Source: Syntrophorhabdaceae bacterium (GTDB lineage: Bacteria; Desulfobacterota; Syntrophorhabdia; Syntrophorhabdales; Syntrophorhabdaceae). From it: 64,000 nt of DNA. The notes below the pieces were generated by a model. That model was not told the origin of the DNA and ran no database searches. It saw only the letters and a program-made list of their open reading frames with translations. A program made the position numbers and the translations under genes. The stretch covers positions 32,888 to 96,887 of the forward strand of contig JAQVWF010000004.1 in NCBI GenBank assembly GCA_028698615.1, written 5' to 3'. Shown here one piece after another: positions 9,077-16,696 of the stretch. Numbering within the stretch: position 1 is the first letter of the stretch; each line of letters starts with the position of its first letter.

Positions 9077-10381
9077 TCACTTCGCAAAAAACAGAACGAT
9101 CCGGGGAAAGGCCAGTATGAGGGCAAGCGTGAAGAGGTTGCAGGCGATGAACGGTACGGCTGCCCTGTAAATGTCCATCATGGTGATATCTTCGGAAGTG
9201 ATGCCCTTCATGACAAAAAGGAGGAGGCCGAAGGGCGGGGATGTGAAGGCGATGTCGAGGGCAATGAGCATCATGATCCCGAACCAGAGGGGGTCGATGT
9301 TTGCCTGATAGACGATGGGCATGAAAAGAGGCACCGTGATCATCATCATGGCTATCTGGTCCATGAAACAGCCGAGCACGAGCAGTACCGACAGCATGAT
9401 CATAATGAGAAGGATATCGGGCAGGTTGAGCGAAACAATGGAGGCGATCAAACCCGCTCCGGCGCCGCTGAAGGAGATTATCTGACTGTATCCGACGGAG
9501 CCTGCTATTATGAGGAAGATCATGGAGCTTGTCTTCAGAGTGGCTGCCAGCGCTTCGGAGAATATCGCAAGGGTGAGTTTCCTGTAGGACATTGAAAGTA
9601 TCAGAGCCCCGGCGCAGCCAAGGGATGCCGCCTCGGTGGGCGTGGCGATTCCCATGTATATCGGGCCCAGAACGAGGGCAATGACGGAGCTCAGGGGCAT
9701 TACATAAACGAGCAACTCCTTCAGAATACTCACGGTGTCCAATCTTCGAACCTCGTAATCCGGAGCTATGGAGCGATCGAGGAGCGTCCTCCCTATGATG
9801 TAGACCGCATAAAGGAAGGCCATGATGAGTCCGGGAAGTATGCCCCCCATCAGTATCCCCGATATGGATATGTGGGCCACGGAACCGAGAACGACGGCAA
9901 GGGCGCTTGGCGGGATCATCATGGCAAGCCCTCCCGTCCCGATTATGGGGCCGATCATCAGCGGTTTGCCGTAGCCCCTCCTGCGCATTTCCGGCATGAG
10001 GGACGACCCCAGAAGGGCCGTATTGCTGATGGCGGAACCCGTGAGACCTGAAAAGAACGTGGAAGCGGCCACGGCCAGAATGCCGAGCCTTCCGGGAATC
10101 TTACCGAAGAACTTATCGAATATATTCAGGACATTGCGCGCTATGCCGCATTTGAAGAGGATCTCCCCCATGAATATGAACAGGGGAATGGGGGTAAGGG
10201 TGAAGTTGGCGAGGGAACTGTACATGTTGAGGACAAGCTGCTTGACGCCTTCCGTTCCCCCCATGAAGAAGTAGGCTCCGACGAGATTGATGAGGAGAAA
10301 GGCGAAAGCTACCGGGAAACCTGTCAGGACCAGTGCCATGAAACCGCCGAAGAAGACAAGAAGTATGACCCACCATTCCAC
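9077..10381 (-). CDS. dctM: TRAP transporter large permease (DctM type)
   Basis: Large membrane subunit that couples sodium entry to uptake of a carboxylate-type substrate. The 434-residue protein has 11-13 predicted membrane helices and family segments such as LTGFPVAFAFLLINLVG, SGLTGSAISNTALLG and TPTEAASLG. I chose a GTG start at 10381: it lies one base after the dctQ stop and has GGAGG 5 nt upstream, and the protein then begins MEWWVILLVFFGGF like relatives. The ATG at 10405 would overlap dctQ and has no ribosome site. It is the last gene of crp-dctP-dctQ-dctM. Confidence 0.93.
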   Translation of the reverse strand: MEWWVILLVFFGGFMALVLTGFPVAFAFLLINLVGAYFFMGGTEGVKQLVLNMYSSLANFTLTPIPLFIFMGEILFKCGIARNVLNIFDKFFGKIPGRLGILAVAASTFFSGLTGSAISNTALLGSSLMPEMRRRGYGKPLMIGPIIGTGGLAMMIPPSALAVVLGSVAHISISGILMGGILPGLIMAFLYAVYIIGRTLLDRSIAPDYEVRRLDTVSILKELLVYVMPLSSVIALVLGPIYMGIATPTEAASLGCAGALILSMSYRKLTLAIFSEALAATLKTSSMIFLIIAGSVGYSQIISFSGAGAGLIASIVSLNLPDILLIMIMLSVLLVLGCFMDQIAMMMITVPLFMPIVYQANIDPLWFGIMMLIALDIAFTSPPFGLLLFVMKGITSEDITMMDIYRAAVPFIACNLFTLALILAFPRIVLFFAK

Positions 10382-10382
10382 G

Positions 10383-10865
10383 TCAGCCTCCGCCCCGTAT
10401 ATCATCGACGAGCTTCACGAAGAATTCGATGGCGACGAGGAACATACCGATGGATATGGGCGCAATGACGATCCATTTCGGCACTTCCAGCGACTTGATG
10501 ACGGGTGTTCCGAGAAGGAACTGTTCGGCGGCCACTATGGCCGCGAACAGGGACAGCGCCGCAGCCACGATGATGCCGAGGATATCCGTCACGATCCTGA
10601 ATACCCGTTTGCCTCCGGGGCCGAAGCGGTCCACCGCGATGTCAAGCGTGACGTGGCCTTTCTTTCTCAAGACCCAGGCTGCGCTGAGAAAGGCAAGGTA
10701 TATCTGAAGGTATTCCGAGATCTCGACGGTCCACCTGAGAGGTCTGTGAAAGAAATACCGGGCGATGACCTCGCAGCATATCGATAGAGCGATGAAGGCT
10801 ATGCATGCGGCGGATAATGCGGCAGTGGCGTCGAGTGTCCTGGAAAGGAAACGGCCCACGATCAT
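10383..10865 (-). CDS. dctQ: TRAP transporter small permease (DctQ type)
   Basis: Four-helix small membrane subunit of the TRAP transporter, 160 residues from the ATG at 10865. That ATG overlaps the dctP stop as ATGA; the longer ORF start lies within dctP and is unlikely. Characteristic features are SICCEVIARYFFHRPLRWTVEISEYLQIYLAFLSAAW and a helix ending IEFFVKLVDDI. It pairs with DctM to form the membrane part and receives substrate from DctP. Confidence 0.92.
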   Translation of the reverse strand: MIVGRFLSRTLDATAALSAACIAFIALSICCEVIARYFFHRPLRWTVEISEYLQIYLAFLSAAWVLRKKGHVTLDIAVDRFGPGGKRVFRIVTDILGIIVAAALSLFAAIVAAEQFLLGTPVIKSLEVPKWIVIAPISIGMFLVAIEFFVKLVDDIRGGG

Positions 10866-11845
10866 TGCCCCATCAATTTCTTTAGGCGCCCCCCGATCAC
10901 GGGACTTTTCGCAAGGACCTTTTCCCATCCCGCCCGGTAGGCCGTGTCGAGATAGAATTCCCTTTCCCTGTCCTGGAACTCTACTACTTTTACACCCCGG
11001 GAAAGGAGAAGCTGTCTTTCCTGCTGGGCCAGTTTCCGTGAAAGGTCGTAGGTTTCCCGTTCCGCTCTTTCAACAGTTCTTGCCATAAGCTTCCTTTCGT
11101 CGGCAGGGAGATTTTCCCATGCCCTTTTGTTCATGAGCACACAGACATCGGTCTGGTAAAAACCGGGATCAATGACATAATTCACCACTTCTGCCCACCC
11201 CATCTCGTGGACGCCGATGGACGGCCAGCCGAAGCCGTCCACAATGGCCCTTTCGAGGGCGACGTAGACCTCCCCCGGGGCCGTTGTGACGCCAACTCCG
11301 CCGAGAGCTCTGACGAAGGGTTCGTAAATAGGCGTCACCCTAAGCTTGAGCCCCTTCAGATCAGGTTCCTTCAGCGGTTTTCTCAGGTACAAATGATATC
11401 TGATCCCACCGGCGATCTTCCCGAGATAGATAACGTTAAGATGCCTCTCCATGCGTTCCCTGTAAAATCCGAATATTCCCCTTTTTCGCTCTTCCATGGG
11501 AGAATAAGGGGAAAGCTTCATGGCATCGGCTTCGGGCATCTGGGCGACGAAGTAGGCTGCGGGCAGAAGGGCAATATCCACAACACCCTTTCGCACCGCC
11601 TCTATCTGCTCAAAGGGCGGTATCGCCTCAGGACCGCCCACAAAGAGGAAACGGATGTCTTTTCTGGTCTCGCGCTGCACGGCGTCGGTAAAGACATGGA
11701 ATTGTCTCACCCATACGCTGTTCGTCGCAGCAAAGGTGATTGTTTTCAAATCCGCGCAGTAAGCTGGCAGGCGAAGGACGAGACAGGCCGCCATGAGGGT
11801 AAGGCAACAGATGATGGCACGAAATGTCAAACCTGTTCTTTTCAT
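10862..11845 (-). CDS. dctP: TRAP transporter periplasmic solute-binding protein (DctP type)
   Basis: Periplasmic receptor of 327 residues that captures the substrate. An N-terminal signal peptide (about residues 1-30, cut near AYCA) is followed by the mature start LKTITFAATNSVWVRQFHVF. The family segment GLKLRVTPIYEPFVRALGGVGVTTAPGEVYVALERAIVDGFGWP contains the Arg that usually grips the substrate carboxylate. Its ATG overlaps the crp stop codon as ATGA, so regulator and receptor are translationally coupled. The substrate cannot be told. Confidence 0.93.
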   Translation of the reverse strand: MKRTGLTFRAIICCLTLMAACLVLRLPAYCADLKTITFAATNSVWVRQFHVFTDAVQRETRKDIRFLFVGGPEAIPPFEQIEAVRKGVVDIALLPAAYFVAQMPEADAMKLSPYSPMEERKRGIFGFYRERMERHLNVIYLGKIAGGIRYHLYLRKPLKEPDLKGLKLRVTPIYEPFVRALGGVGVTTAPGEVYVALERAIVDGFGWPSIGVHEMGWAEVVNYVIDPGFYQTDVCVLMNKRAWENLPADERKLMARTVERAERETYDLSRKLAQQERQLLLSRGVKVVEFQDREREFYLDTAYRAGWEKVLAKSPVIGGRLKKLMGQ

Positions 11846-12561
11846 TTCGACCGGGCGAAGGACTCAAGCCTGACCCGGTCGATGATCGTGTATTTCAGGC
11901 GCGCCTTTGTGATGAGCTTCAGCCTGTCCAGGTAGTTGAGAACATTCGTTACCGTAACCCGTGAAAGCCCCGTGATGTTCGCGAGATCTTCATGGGTGAT
12001 CCGCTTTTTTATGAGGATGCCGCCGGCCGTGGGCTCCCCAACCTCATGCATCAGCTTCAAAAGAATGCTGGCAACGCGCTTTTGCGCGTCCAGGAACGAA
12101 AGGCCCTCAACCTGCAGTCCGAGGAGTCGGAGTTTTCTTATTATGGAGGTGATGATGAGAAGTGAAACGTCGGGATGGGCCCTGAGAAGCGCCTCTGCAT
12201 CATCGATATCGAACACATGGATATCGGATTCGTCCATGGCTGTCGCCGTGGCGAAATAGGGGTAGCGATCGAAGGCCGCGCTCTCGCCGAAAAAGGTGTT
12301 ATTCTCCTGGATGGCAAGTATCTTTTCGGAACCGTTCTCCTTGAATATGCTCACCTTGACCTTCCCTTCCCTTACAAAGTAGAAGCTGGTGCTTTCCTCC
12401 CCCTGCATGTATATGATCTGGCCGGGGCTGTAATGCTTGATGTGGCCGATGCCAAGGAGGGTGTCCAGTTCATCCGTAAACTTGCCTACGTTATCCGTGA
12501 CATAAGGCGAATCGGAAAGATAGGGGGGCGATGCTTCGTTGGGATTGGTTTTTATTCTCAT
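11842..12561 (-). CDS. Crp/Fnr family transcriptional regulator, first gene of the TRAP operon
   Basis: A 239-residue regulator with an N-terminal cyclic-nucleotide-binding-type beta roll (about 35-145; GQIIYMQGEESTSFYFVREGKVKVSI and NTFFGESAAFDRYPYFATATA), a long dimerisation helix and a C-terminal winged helix (ITHEDLANITGLSRVTVTNVLNYL). There are no cysteines, so it is not an Fe-S FNR sensor. The start at 12561 is chosen because the residues before it look like translated intergenic DNA; no clear ribosome site is seen there. It overlaps dctP by ATGA. It probably controls this operon; the effector is unknown. Confidence 0.85.
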   Translation of the reverse strand: MRIKTNPNEASPPYLSDSPYVTDNVGKFTDELDTLLGIGHIKHYSPGQIIYMQGEESTSFYFVREGKVKVSIFKENGSEKILAIQENNTFFGESAAFDRYPYFATATAMDESDIHVFDIDDAEALLRAHPDVSLLIITSIIRKLRLLGLQVEGLSFLDAQKRVASILLKLMHEVGEPTAGGILIKKRITHEDLANITGLSRVTVTNVLNYLDRLKLITKARLKYTIIDRVRLESFARSK

Positions 12562-12587
12562 CCTATAAAAACTAGCACGAATGTAGC

Positions 12588-12598
12588 CTGTTTTACAG
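12588..12598. promoter_or_regulatory. Palindrome CTGT-TTT-ACAG upstream of crp
   Basis: Perfect 4-3-4 palindrome 27 bp upstream of the crp start. It shares CTGTTTTAC with the palindrome at 8123-8136. Position and symmetry fit an autoregulatory operator of a Crp-type dimer, but this is inference. Its right part also provides a possible -35 element (TTTACA) for the plus-strand small RNA candidate. Confidence 0.35.
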
Positions 12599-12629
12599 AA
12601 AAATGACAGGAACCCATATAAAATAATAC

Positions 12630-12799
12630 TTCTTGAATGGTCGTAAGTGGTTGGTAAATAAAGAACCGCAGACCACAACGGCATGGGGCGATTGAAGGCA
12701 AGAAGCCTTCTGGGCCTCCCTGATGGTGATAGAATGCAGGGTAGCTGGCTTGCCTGCTGAGTGCCGGGGGAGATTATCCGGATCTCCCCCGGTTTTTTT
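12630..12799 (+). ncRNA. Candidate structured small RNA ending in a strong terminator
   Basis: Plus-strand stretch without a credible ORF, ending in a textbook intrinsic terminator. Inside it are hairpins GAAGGC-AAGAA-GCCTTC (12694-12710) and GCAGG ... CCTGC (12736-12756), then the terminator stem. An AT-rich element (TATAAAATAATAC, 12617-12629) could be the -10 region, with TTTACA near 12592 as a poorly spaced -35. It is not recognisable as SRP RNA, tmRNA or RNase P RNA. No plus-strand gene precedes the terminator, so something short must be transcribed here. The 5' end is a guess. Confidence 0.45.
12764..12799 (+). terminator. Rho-independent terminator
   Basis: Perfect 11-bp stem CCGGGGGAGAT / ATCTCCCCCGG with a 7-nt loop, followed by seven T residues on the plus strand. 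The minus strand lacks a T-run after the stem, so it acts on plus-strand transcription. Confidence 0.9.
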
Positions 12800-12837
12800 A
12801 CGCTGTGCAGGTTTGAGACATCGATGCCTTTTCCATC

Positions 12838-12867
12838 TTGACATCAGGAACAGGTTTGTATTATAAA
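12838..12867 (+). promoter_or_regulatory. Sigma70-type promoter of tRNA-Gly/tRNA-Cys
   Basis: TTGACA (12838-12843), 18 nt, then TATAAA (12862-12867), placing the transcription start a few bases before the tRNA at 12877. Near-consensus, as is usual for tRNA genes. Confidence 0.8.
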
Positions 12868-12876
12868 AGACAACAC

Positions 12877-12951
<75 letters not shown>

Positions 12952-13031
12952 TAACTACCGAAGCGGGTGAAAACGCCCGCTGATAACATCTCACGAGTTG
13001 CCGACGCGGCTCGCCCGGTCCTTGAATTAAT

Positions 13032-13106
13032 GGCGGCATAGCCAAGTGGTAAGGCGACGGTCTGCAAAACCGTTATTCTCCGGTTCAAATCCGGATGCCG
13101 CCTCCA
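13032..13106 (+). tRNA. tRNA-Cys (GCA)
   Basis: 75 nt with encoded CCA. Acceptor GGCGGCA pairs with TGCCGCC; anticodon arm ACGGT-CTGCAAA-ACCGT presents GCA; T arm CCGGTTCAAATCCGG. It lies 80 nt after tRNA-Gly and is probably co-transcribed with it. Confidence 0.97.
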
Positions 13107-13115
13107 ATCTAACCC

Positions 13116-13245
13116 CAGTTTCAAGTCTAATGTTTCAGACCAAAGACGAATCCTGCAAGAATGGCTTCTTTTTCTAGCTGATGGGAAAGTTGAGGGATAT
13201 TCGGCGCGTATCTCCCTGGAACCTGAAACGTGGAACCTGAAACTG
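13116..13245. repeat. Intergenic inverted repeat of TTTCAAG/TTTCAGG words
   Basis: Left arm CAGTTTCAAG ... GTTTCAGAC and right arm CCTGAAACGTGGAACCTGAAACTG are related as degenerate inverted copies. Similar words occur at 21783-21845 and at 24614-24630. The element fills the gap between tRNA-Cys and the next convergent gene. Confidence 0.55.
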
Positions 13246-13253
13246 TCTTCTCG

Positions 13254-13730
13254 CTAGTCCAGTATAAAATCCCATGCCGTTTCATTGATCCAGATGCTGT
13301 AATAGCCTCTGCCAAGCAATCCCTTGGGCTTTATTATGTACATATCCGTTCCCTGGGGTTTGACGTCGATCTCGACATTCTTGCCGAAGGCGAAGCGCGC
13401 TTTGCCCAGGACCGACGGCTGAAGTGCGCCCATGGGGTTCACAGTGAGCACGTTGAGGTCGTGCTTGCCGTAGAGGACAAAATACTGGAAATCCTTGAGG
13501 GGGAAGTGGGCCGGATTGTTGGATTCCACGAAAAGGACATCGCCCTCATCAAAGACGATGTTCGGCAGAAGCCTGATGAGGCCCTTGCTCGTCTTGATGT
13601 AGGCCCCGTAGTCCTTCGGTGTCGTGACCTTTTGGTTTTTCGCGTGGACCGCCGTGACGAAAGCGGCGAAGAGAATAAGGCACAGTACGGCTATGCATGT
13701 TACCCTGGTTTTTGTCATTGTTTTCTCCAT
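13254..13730 (-). CDS. Secreted protein of unknown function
   Basis: A 158-residue protein with an N-terminal signal peptide (TCIAVLCLILFAAFVTAVHA) and a beta-rich mature domain of about 125 residues, ending GYYSIWINETAWDFILD. I do not recognise the family. The mature protein has no cysteine, so disulfides are excluded. Start 13730 has GGGAG 8 nt upstream; Met at 13718 has GGAG 6 nt upstream and is equally possible. It follows yjbQ on the same strand. Periplasmic location is inferred from the signal sequence. Confidence 0.7.
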   Translation of the reverse strand: MEKTMTKTRVTCIAVLCLILFAAFVTAVHAKNQKVTTPKDYGAYIKTSKGLIRLLPNIVFDEGDVLFVESNNPAHFPLKDFQYFVLYGKHDLNVLTVNPMGALQPSVLGKARFAFGKNVEIDVKPQGTDMYIIKPKGLLGRGYYSIWINETAWDFILD

Positions 13731-13759
13731 CTGTTTTTCTCCCGGCAGTCGCCGATAGT

Positions 13760-14143
13760 TCATGCTATTGTGACCAGGACCTTGCGTTCTCTCGGCCCGT
13801 CAAATTCCATGAGGAAAATACCCTGCCACGTTCCCAGTGAGGGCATGTCCCCCGACAGGGGAACGCTCACCGACGCGCCGACGAGGAGGGCCTTTATGTG
13901 AGCATCGGAGTTTCCTTCCCTGTGTCTGTACGAATGGCCGGCAGGCGCCAGCCTCTCCAGGGCATCTATTATATCGCGCATGACATCGGGGTCGGCGTCT
14001 TCATTGATAGTGATGCCGCATGTCGTGTGGGGCGTGTAAACATGGAGGATATTCCCGGGTTGCCCCTTTATGGCGTTCACGACCTGGCCGGTTATGTTCA
14101 AAGCCTCCACCCTTCTCGATGTTCTGACGTAGAATTCCGTCAC
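13760..14143 (-). CDS. yjbQ: YjbQ/UPF0047 family protein
   Basis: A 127-residue single-domain protein of the YjbQ family. Family features are HVYTPHTTCGITINEDADPDVMRDI, the HREGNSDAHIKALLVG histidine cluster and GTWQGIFLMEFDGPRERKVLV. Some members have weak thiamine-phosphate synthase activity, but the physiological role is not settled. It lies 7 nt downstream of the iscU-like gene and upstream of a secreted protein, in one minus-strand unit. Confidence 0.9.
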   Translation of the reverse strand: MTEFYVRTSRRVEALNITGQVVNAIKGQPGNILHVYTPHTTCGITINEDADPDVMRDIIDALERLAPAGHSYRHREGNSDAHIKALLVGASVSVPLSGDMPSLGTWQGIFLMEFDGPRERKVLVTIA

Positions 14144-14150
14144 GAAATGG

Positions 14151-14534
14151 CTACTTTCCCTGTTTGTTCCTGTAATCTTCGACGGCTGCCCGAAGAGCCG
14201 CTTCCGCCATTACGGAACAATGCTGTTTAGCCTCGGGGAGACCGCCAAGCTCTCGAGCGACGATCTCGTTGGTAAGCTTGAGCGCCTCATCAATGGTTTT
14301 TCCCTTTATAAGTTCCGTCGTCATGCTGCTCGATGCGATGGCGGCCGCGCAACCGAAGGTCTTGAACTTGGCATCGACGATACGGTCGCCCTCTATCCTG
14401 AGAAAGATCTTCGTCACGTCACCGCACGTCGGGTTGCCGACCTGTGCTATGCCATCGGCCCCCTCCATCTCGCCCATGTTCCTGGGGTGTTCGAAGTGGT
14501 CGATCACTGTATCGCTGTATGGACCCTGGGACAT
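14151..14534 (-). CDS. iscU: IscU/NifU-type iron-sulfur cluster scaffold
   Basis: Scaffold on which Fe-S clusters are assembled before transfer to apoproteins; 127 residues. The three conserved cysteines are in GNPTCGDV, KTFGCAAAIASSSM and KQHCSVMAE, with Asp in the first motif. The ATG at 14534 has GGAGG 7 nt upstream; the longer ORF adds an unlikely N-terminus. No cysteine desulfurase (IscS/NifS) gene is adjacent, so sulfur delivery must come from elsewhere in the genome. Confidence 0.92.
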   Translation of the reverse strand: MSQGPYSDTVIDHFEHPRNMGEMEGADGIAQVGNPTCGDVTKIFLRIEGDRIVDAKFKTFGCAAAIASSSMTTELIKGKTIDEALKLTNEIVARELGGLPEAKQHCSVMAEAALRAAVEDYRNKQGK

Positions 14535-14607
14535 CTTTGCCTCCTGACGGGAAATCGTATAGGTGAAATATAGCATAAACGGGAAATCTTTTGTAACATC
14601 ATTTTGC

Positions 14608-14636
14608 TTGACGGTTTTGAGACGAATTTGTTAGAA
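14608..14636 (+). promoter_or_regulatory. Possible promoter of the aminotransferase gene
   Basis: TTGACG, 17 nt, TTAGAA; 28 bp before the start codon. The -35 is good but the -10 is weak. Confidence 0.4.
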
Positions 14637-14664
14637 ACTAGCATTAAAATTCAGGAGATTGACA

Positions 14665-15804
14665 ATGCAGAAACGGTATTTGCTTGCTCCGGGCCCGACC
14701 CAGATCCCGCCGGAGGTTTTGCTCAAAATGGCGGAACCCATGGTTCATCACCGCAACCCCATGTTCGAGATAGTGGTGGAAGAGGTCAGGGAAAACCTGA
14801 AGCATCTTTTCGGCACCGGGAACGAGGTGCTCATCTTCTCTTCATCGGGTACCGGTGCGATGGAGGGGGCCGTTACGAACATGCTTTCTCCAGGCGACAG
14901 GGCCATAGTGGTCCGCAGCGGCAAATTCGGCGAACGATGGGCCGAGATCTGCAAGGCCTACGGCGTGGACTGTGCTAATATCGACCTTCCCTGGGGGGAT
15001 GCCCTCGACCCCGCAGTGATCGAGAGGGCTCTCAAGGAGAACCCAGAGGTTAAGGCCGTCTATATGCAGGCCACGGAGACATCCACGGGGACCGTTTTCC
15101 CTGTGAAGGAGGTCGCCGCCATTGTCAGGGATTATCCCGGCACGCTGATGGTTGTCGACGGTATAACCGGGGTGGGTGTTCTCCCTCTGCCCATGGACGA
15201 ATGGGGCATCGATATCCTGATAGGGGGTTCCCAGAAGGCCCTCATGCTTCCGCCGGGACTGGCATTTGCCGGGGTCAGTGCCAAGGCATGGGAGTTCAAT
15301 AAGGTATCCAGGATACCCAGATTCTATTTTAATTGGGCGAAGGAAAGGGAGAACCTGAAAAAGAACCAGACCAACTTTACCCCCGCCATCTCACTGATCG
15401 TGGGCCTGAGGGAGTCCCTCAGGATACTCAGGGAAGAAGGGCTGGAGAACGTCTATCACAGGAGCGAGATGCTGGCAAGGGCGACCCGGGAAGGCGCGAG
15501 GGCCATCGGCCTCGAGATCTTCTCGAAGAATCCCTCTCCCGCCGTCACGGCCATCTGCGCCCCGGAAGGCATCGACGGTCAGGCGATATACAAGACCCTA
15601 TGGAAGAAATACGGCGTCACCGGCGCCGGCGGACAGGACCAGCTGAAGGGCAGGGTATTCCGGTTGGCGACTCTCGGCTATGCCGACAAGTATGACGTTA
15701 TAACGGCCGTCGCGGCCATCGAGTTCGCCTTGAGAGATCTCGGCTATTCTTTCCCGATGGGCGCCGGAGTGGCCGCCGCGACGGATTGCCTCAAAGACCT
15801 GTAA
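14665..15804 (+). CDS. Class V PLP aminotransferase (serine-pyruvate/alanine-glyoxylate type)
   Basis: A 379-residue fold-type I PLP enzyme. The N-terminus LLAPGPTQIPPEV and MVHHRNPMFEIV is typical of the serine-glyoxylate/alanine-glyoxylate aminotransferase family; the PLP lysine is in GGSQKALMLPPG and the PLP-contacting Asp in VVDGITGVG. ATG at 14665 has AGGAG 8 nt upstream. Closely related enzymes in anaerobes and methanogens act as phosphoserine aminotransferases in serine synthesis, so the substrate is open. A HAD phosphatase follows 55 nt downstream, which fits either serine synthesis or phosphoglycolate salvage. Confidence 0.88.
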   Translation: MQKRYLLAPGPTQIPPEVLLKMAEPMVHHRNPMFEIVVEEVRENLKHLFGTGNEVLIFSSSGTGAMEGAVTNMLSPGDRAIVVRSGKFGERWAEICKAYGVDCANIDLPWGDALDPAVIERALKENPEVKAVYMQATETSTGTVFPVKEVAAIVRDYPGTLMVVDGITGVGVLPLPMDEWGIDILIGGSQKALMLPPGLAFAGVSAKAWEFNKVSRIPRFYFNWAKERENLKKNQTNFTPAISLIVGLRESLRILREEGLENVYHRSEMLARATREGARAIGLEIFSKNPSPAVTAICAPEGIDGQAIYKTLWKKYGVTGAGGQDQLKGRVFRLATLGYADKYDVITAVAAIEFALRDLGYSFPMGAGVAAATDCLKDL

Positions 15805-15859
15805 CGGATGATGAGCGCAGCGATCCAGGGACAGGCGGGCTTCCCGGTTGTGTGATCCT

Positions 15860-16507
15860 ATGATACGTGCCGCTATATTCGATTTTGACGGCACCCTGAC
15901 CCCTCTTACCCTTGATTTTTCTGTTCTGAGAGCAAAGGTCGAAGAGGCGGCCAGGGAATACGTCGACGAATCCGTCGTCGCCTCCCAGGCGAACGAGTAC
16001 ATCCTCGAGATGATCCATGCCATAGGGGATACACTCGGCGAGGAGGGTTCCGACTTCCGTCAAAGGGCATTTCGCGAACTGCGCCTCCTCGAGATCGACG
16101 CCGCCCGGGGAAAATCCCTCTATCCCTACTCGAAGGATACCCTCGCCCGACTGAGGTTAAAAGGCATAAAAGTCGGGATAATAACCCGGACCTGCATCGA
16201 GGTGATCGAGACCATATTCCCTGATCTCGATCACCATGTCGATATCGTGGTGACCCGCGACGATACGCGCTACGTCAAGCCCAACCCGGAGCATGTGCGC
16301 CTGGCCCTTGCGGGCCTTCATAGCGCGCCGGGTGAGGCGATCCTCGCCGGAGATCATCCGACGGACATAGAGGCCGGCAGGGCCTTCGGCACCCTGACGG
16401 CAGGCGTCCTCACCGGCAGGACCTCCCGTGCGCAGTTTACGAATGCCGGGGCGGATTACGTTTTTGACGACATAAGGGGAATAGTGGGCCTGATAACCGA
16501 TGGGTAA
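15860..16507 (+). CDS. HAD family phosphatase (phosphoglycolate/phosphoserine phosphatase-like)
   Basis: A 215-residue HAD hydrolase. Motif I is AAIFDFDGTLTP, motif II GIITRT, the motif III lysine lies in VKPNPEHV, and motif IV is AGDHPTDIEAG. The small helical cap is inserted after motif I (about 17-85). The ATG at 15860 makes the protein begin just before motif I as in relatives; no strong ribosome site is visible. It is probably co-transcribed with the preceding aminotransferase. Substrate is not determinable by eye. Confidence 0.85.
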   Translation: MIRAAIFDFDGTLTPLTLDFSVLRAKVEEAAREYVDESVVASQANEYILEMIHAIGDTLGEEGSDFRQRAFRELRLLEIDAARGKSLYPYSKDTLARLRLKGIKVGIITRTCIEVIETIFPDLDHHVDIVVTRDDTRYVKPNPEHVRLALAGLHSAPGEAILAGDHPTDIEAGRAFGTLTAGVLTGRTSRAQFTNAGADYVFDDIRGIVGLITDG

Positions 16508-16657
16508 CAGGCAAGACACCTTTCCCGTCCGGCAAACAGCGATGGATATCGGGTAAACCAGTTCGTTTTCATGATCAAGGATACGTCCGCGGCGGCGAGC
16601 GGAATTCGGCGGCTGCCTGCCTTCGCGGAAAATTAGTCATGGAAATTGGCCCCTGTC

Positions 16658-16686
16658 GGTGATATATTTGACCATCGAATATCACC
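16658..16686 (+). promoter_or_regulatory. Perfect inverted repeat directly before the DsbC-like ribosome site
   Basis: GGTGATAT, 13 nt, ATATCACC, ending one base before the TGGAGGA Shine-Dalgarno. It could be a DNA operator or an mRNA hairpin in the leader. Confidence 0.5.
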
Positions 16687-16696
16687 TGGAGGAATA

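Noticed and set aside
11842-12561. Regulator as an FNR oxygen sensor
   Set aside because: The protein has no cysteine residues, so no Fe-S cluster can be held.
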